From the NCBI GenBank assembly GCA_016719605.1, contig JADJYW010000019.1, forward strand, positions 33,501-97,500: DNA of 64,000 nt, given 5' to 3'. Each line of letters starts with the position of its first letter. Within the stretch, counting starts at the first letter, position 1. Source of the stretch: Lewinellaceae bacterium (GTDB lineage: Bacteria > Bacteroidota > Bacteroidia > Chitinophagales > Saprospiraceae). Shown in pieces: positions 36,913 to 44,972 of the stretch. The position numbers were made by a program, and so were the translations under genes. The notes beneath the pieces are model-generated. The model was given only the letters and a program-made list of their open reading frames with translations, searched no databases and had not been told where the DNA came from.

Positions 36913-38697
36913 TTATTTTTTCTCAAAAAGCGCACGCACCGCTTGGTCAAACCGCGCCTCAATCTCCTTGCGGCGCAACTTTAGGGTGGGGGTAAGCAGC
37001 CCGTTTTCCGCTGTCCATGGCTCGGCCAGCAGCTGGAATGTCTGAACTTGTTCCACGGGACCAAGATGCCCGGCATTGATGCGCCCGATTTCCTGTCGGA
37101 ATAGTTTTTCCACTTTCGGGTTCAGCACCATGAATTCGGGCGCTGTCCAGTGTACGTTGTTTTCGCTGCACCAGGCCTCCAGTCGCTCAAAATTGGGCAC
37201 GAGCAGGATACCCACAAACGGCTGATTCAGGCCAAGGGCCATGCACTGGTCCACAAACGGCGAGCGCAGCAACTGTTGCTCCACAAATGCTGGAGCCACG
37301 AATTTGCCGGTGGTAGTTTTGAACAGTTCGCTTTTCCGGCCGGTCACACGCAGGAAGTGCCTGAACTCGAAGTGCCCCATATCCCCGGTTTTCAACCAGC
37401 CGTCGGACGTGAAGCGCGCTGCCGTTTCTTCGGGCAGGTTCCAGTAGCCGGTCATCACATTTGGTCCGCGTACTTCGATTTCTCCCGATCCCTGCTCGTC
37501 GGTGTCTGCTATCCGTACCTCCACGCCGGGAGCCGGGATGCCTACCGTACCGAAATGAACGCCACCCGGCTCAAAGCGGTTGAACGCCACCACCGGGCTG
37601 GTTTCGGTGAGGCCATAGCCCTCGCGTACGTCCACACCCGCCGCTGAAAACAACCGTCCGAGTCGGGGTTGCAAGGCTGCGGCGCCTACCGCAATGCCGC
37701 GCACACGCCCCCCCATGGCCCGCCGCCAGTGGCGATAAACCAGGAAATCGGCCACCCATAGTTTGATACGATAGTCAATCGGAATAGCGTATTTGCCCGC
37801 AAAGGGATACCGTTCGCCCAGCGCCAAGGCCCAGTCGAGGATTTTTTTTCCAAAAAAGCCGGCTGCTTTTCGGCGTTCCAGCAGTCGCTCGTAGGTGCGT
37901 TCCAGCACACGCGGTACGGCTGTGAAAAAATGCGGCCGCACTTCCCGCAGTGTCTCCGGAAGATGGTCTACAGACGTGGCATACCATACGGATGTGCCGG
38001 CGGCGAGGTAGACATACGTCACCATACGTTCAAAAATATGGCTCAGCGGCAAAAAACTGACCGCCGTCACCGCCGGCCCCACGGGTACGATGGCGAGTAC
38101 GGATTTCACATTGCTGATGATATTGGCATGGGTGAGCATCACGCCTTTCGGGGCGCCCGTGGTACCCGAGGTGTAGAGCAGGGTAGCCAAATCGGTGTCC
38201 GAAATACGGTCTCGCAACTGCTGGATTTGGCGGGCTTGTTCGGTATCCGGCTGCCGGCAAAGCGTGTCCCAGTACAGGGTGCCGACGAGGGAGACGAAAG
38301 AAAAAACCCGGTCCGGGGCCACCCCGGCGTGGCGGAGTTTTTCCAGCATGTCTGCGTTGCTCACAAAAAAAGCCTGCAGCCCCGCATCGTGGAAAATATG
38401 TGCAATCTCATCGGGGCGGGCGGTGGCATGCACGGGTACGGGTACCATGCCCAACTGGAGCATGGCCGCATCGGCAACGACCCATTGCGGGCTGCCACAA
38501 TGCGCCAGTATTCCGATGCGGTCGCCTGTTTGCAGCCCTTGTGCCAGCAAGCCCGCGCTGAGGCGGTCGCGTTCGGCGACCAGTTCTGCCGTGCTCCATG
38601 TTCGCCAGGCGCCGGCTTCCCGACCCGCCAGGGCAATCGCCTGCGGGAAGCGCTCGTGCTGGTAGTCCAGCATATCGAAGAGTCGGGTAAAATCCAT
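36913..38697 (-). CDS. Long-chain fatty acid-CoA ligase (AMP-forming)
   Basis: 594 aa. The adenylate-forming signature LLYTSGTTGAPKGVMLTH is followed by LPLSHIFERM, GYGLTETSP, WLKTGD and GRKSELFKTTTGKFVAP (A8/A10 motifs). The length and the order match the FAA1/FadD15 group of Bacteroidota. It activates fatty acids with ATP and CoA at the cytoplasmic membrane face, for degradation or lipid synthesis. It is convergent with sdaA (68 bp apart once the sdaA end is corrected). A repeat tract precedes its start. Confidence 0.92.
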   Translation of the reverse strand: MDFTRLFDMLDYQHERFPQAIALAGREAGAWRTWSTAELVAERDRLSAGLLAQGLQTGDRIGILAHCGSPQWVVADAAMLQLGMVPVPVHATARPDEIAHIFHDAGLQAFFVSNADMLEKLRHAGVAPDRVFSFVSLVGTLYWDTLCRQPDTEQARQIQQLRDRISDTDLATLLYTSGTTGAPKGVMLTHANIISNVKSVLAIVPVGPAVTAVSFLPLSHIFERMVTYVYLAAGTSVWYATSVDHLPETLREVRPHFFTAVPRVLERTYERLLERRKAAGFFGKKILDWALALGERYPFAGKYAIPIDYRIKLWVADFLVYRHWRRAMGGRVRGIAVGAAALQPRLGRLFSAAGVDVREGYGLTETSPVVAFNRFEPGGVHFGTVGIPAPGVEVRIADTDEQGSGEIEVRGPNVMTGYWNLPEETAARFTSDGWLKTGDMGHFEFRHFLRVTGRKSELFKTTTGKFVAPAFVEQQLLRSPFVDQCMALGLNQPFVGILLVPNFERLEAWCSENNVHWTAPEFMVLNPKVEKLFRQEIGRINAGHLGPVEQVQTFQLLAEPWTAENGLLTPTLKLRRKEIEARFDQAVRALFEKK

Positions 38698-38702
38698 TTT
38701 GT

Positions 38703-38835
38703 GGTTGGAAGGTTAGAAGGTTTCTGGTTGGAAGGTTGGAAGGTTTCTGGTTGGAAGGTTGGAAGGTTTCTGGTTGGAAGGTTTTGGTTGGACCAACCCT
38801 CCAACCCTCCAGCCAGAAACCTTCCAACCTTGAAA
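38703..38835. repeat. 23-bp tandem repeat with inverted arm
   Basis: Three consecutive copies (38703-38725, 38726-38748, 38749-38771; the first has one difference) of a 23-bp unit built from GGTTGGAAGG and GAAGGTTTCT are followed by a fourth, partial copy and then an inverted arm (CCAGAAACCTTCCAACCTT). It lies between the ligase start and the MFS stop. The same motif is found within the helicase gene and at 61372-61401. Confidence 0.85.
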
Positions 38836-38838
38836 ACC

Positions 38839-40151
38839 TCACACCGTCATGCGTCGCACGCGCACGGCAGCTAATATCGCCAAACTGGCCAAAAACAAGA
38901 TCGAAAGTGCCAACACACTGCTCCGCATACCGTCGTACAGCTGAGCTACCAGCCCGAATACCAGCGTGCCGAACACCGTGGATACCTTGTCCATCACATC
39001 GTAAAAACTGAAAAAGAGGTCGTTTCGCGGGTGTTTTCCGGAAGGAATTTGGCGTAGGTGCTGCGCGACAGCGCCTGTATGCCGCCCATGACCAGCCCGA
39101 TGGCGCCGCCGAGCAGGAATACTTCGGTTTCCGTATTGACGGAATAGCCGAGCAGGCAGATGAGGGTCCAGATGACCAGCATGGTGAACAGCGAGACCTT
39201 ATTGCCGCGCCATTCGGACAGGCGTGACGAGAGATGCGCCCCGCCAATGGCTACGATTTGCAGGATGAGTACCAGAATGATGAGTTTGGATTTTTCCATC
39301 TGCATTTCCTTGTCGGCAAAACTGGAGGCGAGGAACAGGATGGCCTGCACGCCGGCATTGTAGCAGAAAAAAGTAAGCAGGAACAGGGATGTATTGCGGC
39401 TTTTGCGCAGTACGCGAAAGGCGCCGGCCAGCTCGTCGTATCCTTTGTGCAACAGGCGCAGCGGCATCGGTCGGGGCGCGTCGGGGGGCAGGCGGCGAAA
39501 CGCAATTTGGGCAAAGCCCAGCCACCAGATGCCTACCGTCACAAATGCCCACCGAATAGCCGCAGTCTCCGAGGGAAAACCCAGCGCCTCGTGTTGCAGC
39601 ACCATGGCCAGGTTGCCGACCAGCAGGATAACACTGCCCGCAAATCCGTAGATAAATCCCCGGGCGCTCACTGCGTCGTAGCGGTCTTCGGTAGCGATCT
39701 CGGGCAGGTAGGCATTGTAAAAAACGATGCCGCCGGCAAAACCTACCGTAGCCAGGACAAACCCGGCCATCCCGATCCACAGCGACTCCGGGTCGCGGAA
39801 AAAAAACAGGCTGATGCAGGCCAGCGAACCCAGCAGGGTGAAGAATCGCATGAACCGTTTTTTCTTGCCGCTGAAATCGGCTATGCCGGACAGGATGGGC
39901 GATATGGCCGCAATAATGAGGTAGGCTAAGGAAATGCACCAGGCGATGAGCGTCTCGTCGCGGATAGCAATTCCACCGATATTCACCGTGTCGGGCGCAA
40001 TGCCGAGGAAATAGGGCGGAAAAATGGCCACGGTGATCACCAGTGCGTAGGCACTGTTGGCCCAGTCGAAAAAGGCCCACCCCGCGATGGTCCGACGATC
40101 ATTTTTGATTGGCTTGGAGACCTCGGCGGAAGAATGTTGTTCGGCGACCAC
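38839..40151 (-). CDS. MFS transporter of the UMF1/Atg22-like family (frameshift)
   Basis: About 438 aa. The signature GWAFFDWANSAYALVITVAIFPPYF opens a protein with about 12 membrane helices (e.g. WCISLAYLIIAAISPILSGIADF, LVIWTLICLLGYS, LLGGAIGLVMGGIQALSRS). The frame stops early after RETTSFSVFTM (at 38994). One lost A in the five-A run at 39011-39015 would restore FFSFYDVMDKVSTVFGTLVFG and a last helix, ending at 38839. No ATG fits the N-terminus: the frame opens with TTG at 40259 inside a repeat tract, and I suggest GTG at 40151. UMF1 proteins are presumed exporters; the substrate is unknown. Confidence 0.8.
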
Positions 40152-40183
40152 GGTTGAGCTGGTTTCGTTTTCGATGGGTAAAT

Positions 40184-40268
40184 GTAGGTGTTTGGGTGTT
40201 TTTGTGTTTGGGTGTTTTTGTGTTTGGGTTACAGAGGCACGAAAACCCTCAAACACCAAAACACCCAG
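40184..40268. repeat. AAACACCC-type short repeat tract
   Basis: Plus-strand copies of GGGTGTTTTTGTGTTT (three in a row, 40196-40239) are followed by the inverse form (CTCAAACACCAAAACACCC, to 40267). The tract lies just before the MFS gene and may include part of its open frame, where it would code for KHPNTKTPKH. Confidence 0.7.
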
Positions 40269-40350
40269 TTAATCCTTCTTCCCGAACGGAACGGTGATAC
40301 CCAGCCACGGCACAGCGATGAAATACCCGTAGATGGAATATGCTGGGGCA
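40269..40350 (-). pseudogene. Possible C-terminal remnant of a third copy of the adjacent protein family
   Basis: Directly downstream of the next gene (40351-41244) the minus strand encodes YGYFIAVPWLGITVPFGKKD and a stop. It resembles the C-terminus of that gene (FDAIGIPWIGLQVPIG), although no start or body is present. It looks like the end of a deleted tandem paralogue. Confidence 0.35.
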
Positions 40351-41244
40351 TTACCTGGGTGGCCCGATCGGAACCTGAAGTCCTATCCAGGGTATCCCGA
40401 TGGCGTCAAATTCATCCAGGCTGGAAAGCAGGCCAAAATCAAATGAAGCGCGCCGGCCGATAGCCCGGAAGCCGAGCATGGCAATCGTGTAGGTATCGCC
40501 GTCCTCGCGGACGAAATAGTTTTCTGAAATCAGGGCAAAACGCGGCGCCGTGCGCACCATGCCGCCTATAGAAAAAAGAGGCGCGCGCGTCCAGGATCCG
40601 TTGCCCCACACCGAGCCGACGCCCGCACTGAGGTTGGCATTGGGCGAGCCGTAGGTCACCTGGCCCAATACGCCTCCAAAACCAAAAGCGTCCTCTTCGT
40701 ACGAACTGAACAAGCGCCCCACGATGCCGGTGATACTGACATGTACCTTTTGCTCCAGCAACGGTATGGAAATTTTAGGCTGAATCCAGATCGGCGCTTC
40801 GTCGGTTTCGAAGCCGAGAAAAGGCACAGCCCCGACGCCGATAGAAAAATGATCCGACAGCCCGTAGGCAAACTGGTTCAGGAAAATCCAGCCGTTTTGA
40901 TAGTAGCCCTCGCCCTTACGCAGCCCATAGGCATTTTGACCAATGAAATAGTGCGTATTCGACGCAGTTTCGAACAGATACTTGTTGCTCCGGGTCTGTT
41001 TTTGCGACACCGGTCGCATCCGGCGAATGGCCTCACGGCGGATTGTAATTTCCGCAAAAATGTTGGTTTGCAGGACGATTACCGCCGAGTCCTGGGTGAT
41101 TACTTTTCCGACAAATTCATTCCCGTCCGAAGTTCGGATGGCCAGGTACCCGGCAGTGTCTTTCTGCACATCTTGCGCATGAACGGGCGGGGAAACAAGC
41201 AGCAACGCAATACCGAGGAGGCTCAGGGCAAGTCGTTTTTTCAT
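40351..41244 (-). CDS. Secreted or outer-membrane protein, paralogue 1
   Basis: 297 aa from the ATG at 41244 (MKKRLALSLLGIALLLV), with a signal peptide ending in VHAQ. The first mature 70 residues (IRTSDGNEFVGKVITQDSAVIVLQT, EAIRRMRPV) look like a small beta domain. The rest is an outer-membrane barrel-like sequence with LRKGEGYYQNGWIFLNQFAYGLSDHFSIG. The same motif recurs in the next upstream gene, so the two are tandem paralogues. Function is unknown. Confidence 0.78.
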   Translation of the reverse strand: MKKRLALSLLGIALLLVSPPVHAQDVQKDTAGYLAIRTSDGNEFVGKVITQDSAVIVLQTNIFAEITIRREAIRRMRPVSQKQTRSNKYLFETASNTHYFIGQNAYGLRKGEGYYQNGWIFLNQFAYGLSDHFSIGVGAVPFLGFETDEAPIWIQPKISIPLLEQKVHVSITGIVGRLFSSYEEDAFGFGGVLGQVTYGSPNANLSAGVGSVWGNGSWTRAPLFSIGGMVRTAPRFALISENYFVREDGDTYTIAMLGFRAIGRRASFDFGLLSSLDEFDAIGIPWIGLQVPIGPPR

Positions 41245-41320
41245 GGATAAAATCTTGCAGGTTTTGAAACGCGCTCCAAGATATGTGCATACTGCACAAG
41301 CCGGTACCCGGAGTTTGTCT

Positions 41321-42201
41321 TTAAATTTTTGGTCGCCCAAACACGATGTGCAGGCTACCCCACGGCACTAAAAAAACGCCGTAATCGGCCTCCACGGAAA
41401 GAACGGCGCCCGCATCCAGCGCCACTCGTCGGCCCATAAAGCGCAGTCCGACTCCGGTGAGGGTGATCCGGCTGCCATAATCTTCAAATGTGTAACCCTC
41501 CAGCAGCAGCGCTACGCGCCGTGCAGCGCGGATAGAGCCTGCCCAGGAAAAATGGGCGTCCGCCATTGCCCAATGGAGGCGAGCAAGCCGGCTCCGAGGG
41601 TAATGTTGGCATCGCGCGAGCCAAATGTCACCTGACTGTATGTAGCGCTGAAGGTATAATTGTCTACTTCGTAACCGCCCAGTACCTGTCCGTGGATGGC
41701 CCCGATGGCCAACGTGATTTTATCTTTTTTCAGTGGAATGGAGTACTTGGGTGTCATCCAAAATGCAAGCGGCCCATCCAGCAATGCCGCTGCCGAAAAC
41801 CCGGCGCCGAAGGAAAACCGATCGCTGAGACCGTAGCTAACCTGGTTGAGAAACAGCATATTGTTGTCGTACGAACCTTCTCCTTTGCGCAGCCCATGCC
41901 CGCTCGTTGCGGCGAAATACCGGGGGGCGTGTACGTTATCGAAAAGTATATGCTTCGGGCGTATGCGTATGCTCCTGATCGTGTTTTTTGGAACCGACAA
42001 CGAATCGAACTGTCTGGTTTTCAAAATGAGACAGGTACTATCCTCGTACAGCCGTTTGCCATGAAGCGCTTTTTTCCCTTTCGTGTGCACGACTACCCAA
42101 ACCGGGGAGTCTTGTTGCGTCGCAGGTTGTTGAGAAAAAATTTCTGCGGGATAAAAAAATGCCGGCAAAGCAAAGAGTGCGCGCGTCAGGAATTTTTCCA
42201 T
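41321..42201 (-). CDS. Secreted or outer-membrane protein, paralogue 2 (frameshift)
   Basis: About 293 aa in two frames: 42201 to about 41550 and then to 41321, joined by restoring one base in the five-A run at 41548-41552 (plus strand). A signal peptide (LTRALFALPAFFYPAEIFSQ) is followed by a domain VVVHTKGKKALHGKRLYEDST and LRKGEGSYDNNMLFLNQVSYGLSDRFSFG, parallel to paralogue 1. The restored end (DYGVFLVPWGSLHIVFG) also matches the family ending. It is likely in one transcript with paralogue 1. Function is unknown. Confidence 0.75.
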
Positions 42202-42227
42202 GAGTCAGTTTTCGTCTTTTTTAAAAG

Positions 42228-42263
42228 ACGAAGCCCGGCCAATAATGGTTGGCCGGGCTTCGT
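42228..42263 (-). terminator. Strong hairpin terminator
   Basis: A perfect 15-bp stem (ACGAAGCCCGGCCAA / TTGGCCGGGCTTCGT) with a 6-nt loop lies 15 bp downstream of the stop of the gene at 42279-43988. On the minus strand CTTTT follows. A second short palindrome (CGTCTTTT / AAAAGACG) adjoins it. It separates that gene from the paralogue pair. Confidence 0.8.
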
Positions 42264-42278
42264 ATCAAATTATTCGGG

Positions 42279-43988
42279 CTACCCGCCGCTTCTCGATTTT
42301 TGTGTTTTGGGTGTTTGTTGCGGCGTTGTTTTGCGCGGAGCGGGCTGGGTTTGCGGCATCCGGGCGGGTTGCTGCTGCGGCTGTATTATTGGGCGTTTTG
42401 GTTCCTGCCATTTATCCCGATGGTAGTCCCGGGCATCGTCTATGATCGGTTTTTTAGCCGGCTGCTGAGCGGGGCGTTCGGGCCGGGGCGCCGGTTGCGT
42501 GGGCTGGGTTTTGGGTTTGTCGGTCGGCAGGACGCGGGGCGGCCGCTCCGGCTGGTTTTTTTGATCGGCACGCGGCACGCGAGCCGGATCGGCTTCCGGT
42601 TTCACAGGTTCCTTGGGAGGCGCCCAATCGGAGCGACGCTGATTTTCATTGGCGCGTTCGCGCTGGATTTCCGTGGTTGCGGCGGTTCGGGAACGCACGA
42701 GTTCGGGGTATTGACGCGCGTTTTTTTCCAAATACTGCTCGCTCGTCAACGCTCGGGTCGGGTTTTTATCATTGAACGCCTGACGCCCCTGCTCAAAACG
42801 CGCGTATTCTTTCAGGCGTTCGGGCACGCGGCCTTTGTCGCTCAGCCAATCGTCGGAAATGATCGTGCGGTTGTGGTTTCGCCATTCGCCCACGCCTGCC
42901 GAAATGTTGGTGCCGGAGTTCCGGTGGCCGTAGTAGTGGTTGACAAAATGCGTGGACAAGCGGTTGTAGTGATGGTGGTGATACGGGTGGTAAAAGTACC
43001 AGTGCATAAAATGGTACGACGGCATGTGGATGATCACGATGGTACTTTGATAAGGATAAAAGCCCCAATACCACCAGTATGGGTAGGGTCGCCACCAAGG
43101 TTGCGGCGACCACCACGGGTACCCAAACCAGTAGGGATAGGCGTACTGGTATTGGTAAACCACCCGCGTTGGAGCCGAACCGGGAGCGGCATACAAGTCG
43201 TCGTTGACGATGTCGTAAATTTCATCGGTATAGCCATACTCGGTGGCGTACTCGTTGGCAGCGGCTTGTAGTTCCTGCTGTGCCTGCGGGTCGTTTTCGA
43301 TATTTTTTTTCCACTCCTCTTGCTCTGCGGCATGGGTGCGGGCGACAGCGAGGTTGAGGGAGTCCATTTTTCGGATGGCCCATGCGGGGTCTTCCCGGTA
43401 CACATCGCCGACAAGGATGGTGAAACGCAGGTCTTCGTTCAGGATGTCCACCACTTCGGGCAGCCCGAGCAGGGTTCGAAATGCCTGTTGAGCAGGTGCG
43501 GGATAGCCGGCAATGAGGTTATCGTATGCGCCCTGCGCGGTGCGGTTCAGGTCGTTTATTTTGGACATCGTGCCTGCCTGACGCTCCACGACGCCGAGCG
43601 CCTCGCTTTGTTTGTCCCCGGGCAGCACGTCCAGCGTTTGGCGCAGGGCATCGCGGTTACCTTGCCGGGCTGCGAGATCGGCCACCAGACCGGGATAGCG
43701 GGTGAGATCGTAAAAAATTGCTTGCGTGTTGCGGGGGTAATCTTCGATGAGCGTGCGGAAGGCGGCGCTGGTTTTTTCGCGGATGCTCTGCATTTTGATG
43801 AGCACCTCGGGGTATTTGGCAGCCTCCAGAATAGCCAGCCGCGCATCCTCGGGATAGAGGGCCAGGGCCTCGATTGACTTTTGATTTTCCCGGGCAAGAT
43901 CACGCAGCAACGCTTTGTCGGTTTGGGAATACGCGGCAGATATGATGCCCAGAAGCAGGATAACGATGAAAATAAATCGAGTTCGCAT
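42279..43988 (-). CDS. Secreted protein with DUF3300-like helices and Tyr/Trp/His-rich region
   Basis: 569 aa from the ATG at 43988 (MRTRFIFIVILLLGIISAAY), with a signal peptide. The helical first half (IEALALYPEDARLAILEAAKYPEVL, repeated with variations such as AIFYDLTRYPGLVADLA) resembles DUF3300. The middle (about residues 240-330) is extremely rich in Tyr and Trp (YPYWFGYPWWSPQPWWRPYP), then in His (HPYHHHHYNRL). The last 150 residues are Pro/Lys/Arg/Gln-rich and probably disordered. Role unknown; perhaps a surface or matrix protein. Confidence 0.78.
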   Translation of the reverse strand: MRTRFIFIVILLLGIISAAYSQTDKALLRDLARENQKSIEALALYPEDARLAILEAAKYPEVLIKMQSIREKTSAAFRTLIEDYPRNTQAIFYDLTRYPGLVADLAARQGNRDALRQTLDVLPGDKQSEALGVVERQAGTMSKINDLNRTAQGAYDNLIAGYPAPAQQAFRTLLGLPEVVDILNEDLRFTILVGDVYREDPAWAIRKMDSLNLAVARTHAAEQEEWKKNIENDPQAQQELQAAANEYATEYGYTDEIYDIVNDDLYAAPGSAPTRVVYQYQYAYPYWFGYPWWSPQPWWRPYPYWWYWGFYPYQSTIVIIHMPSYHFMHWYFYHPYHHHHYNRLSTHFVNHYYGHRNSGTNISAGVGEWRNHNRTIISDDWLSDKGRVPERLKEYARFEQGRQAFNDKNPTRALTSEQYLEKNARQYPELVRSRTAATTEIQRERANENQRRSDWAPPKEPVKPEADPARVPRADQKNQPERPPRVLPTDKPKTQPTQPAPRPERPAQQPAKKPIIDDARDYHRDKWQEPKRPIIQPQQQPARMPQTQPAPRKTTPQQTPKTQKSRSGG

Positions 43989-44199
43989 GGCAGTAGTTTG
44001 TGTGTGATTGGAGGGAAAAAATGTTGACAAAGATTCGTTTCAGAATACTTCAACAGCAAGGTTAGGGGTCAGGTTGAAACATGAGTATGGTCACTTTGTC
44101 CGGGTGCATTTACAAGCAAAGCCTACTTTTGCGTGCAACCTGTTCACCTTCGCCGTCGTCTGTCGGCGGTCACAGTTCACTGTTTAACTATTTCCTGTT

Positions 44200-44860
44200 A
44201 TGAAAAAACAACCCTTGTTTTTATTGCTCACCCTGGCGAGCGTTGCGCTGTTGTTCTCCAACTGCGCTTCCCTGACCGGCTTCCAGGACGGGCGCTCGGT
44301 AGGCCAGAACAACGTCGAGTTGTCTGCCTCGATCAACTTTTCCCAAAGCCCCGATTTTGACGACTGGGAGGACCAAAACGACACATCCGGTATTGACATT
44401 CCAACGTTGTTTTTCCCGAGTTTTGAGTTTGGGGTACGCTATGGTGTTGCCGAAAAAGTAGACATCAGTTTGCGTATGAACACCAACCTCAACCTCGGCC
44501 TGGGCGCCAAGTTTCAGGTGGTGGGCGACCGCGAGTCGCAGTTTGCCATGGCTTTGGGCGCCGAGGTGGGCACATTTGGCCTGGTCTCCGGTTTGTGGAA
44601 TGTACAGATACCCCTATTCCTGTCGGTACATCCGAAAGAGAACTTTGCCTGGTACCTGAACCCGCGCTACATCTACCAGTTCACGACCTACACCGGGGCC
44701 GAAAACGGACTTTCCTACATCGGCGGCAACACCGGCCTCTTGTTCGGCAAGCGCAATAAATTCGGTCTGGATATCGGCTATTACAACATCGGCACCAACG
44801 GCGAGCGTCGGCGCCCTGCAAATTGGCTTCGGCGGGCGGTTTCTCATCGGAGACAATTAG
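44200..44860 (+). CDS. Outer-membrane lipoprotein-like beta-barrel (frameshift near the end)
   Basis: About 219 aa. The signal ends in a lipobox (LLFSNCAS). The mature part looks like an outer-membrane barrel (VELSASINFSQ, FEFGVRYGVAEKVDISLRMN, LNLGLGAKFQVVG, WYLNPRYIYQF). The raw frame runs on to 45078 through a palindromic repeat and into the antisense of mutB. Skipping one base around 44801-44815 gives GALQIGFGGRFLIGDN and a stop at 44858-44860, a typical barrel ending. Function unknown. Confidence 0.75.
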
Positions 44861-44899
44861 TTTTTGGTAACGAATTGAGCACCCTACTGGACAGTTTTC

Positions 44900-44969
44900 A
44901 TTTCACCGCAGAGGCGCGGAGTTTTAATAACTTGATTATCAAAAAACTCTGCGCATCTGCGGTGAAATT
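44900..44969. repeat. Palindromic repeat between convergent genes
   Basis: An imperfect inverted repeat of about 32 bp per arm (left ATTTCACCGCAGAGGCGCGG, right end CTGCGCATCTGCGGTGAAAT) has a loop of about 6-8 nt. It lies between the corrected end of the barrel gene and the mutB stop, where it could act as a bidirectional terminator. The copy at 16504-16735 is split by a MITE. Confidence 0.8.
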
Positions 44970-44972
44970 TTT

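Noticed and set aside
38703..38835. CRISPR-like array
   Set aside because: The 23-bp units are directly adjacent with no unique spacers, and no cas gene lies nearby. It is a tandem repeat.
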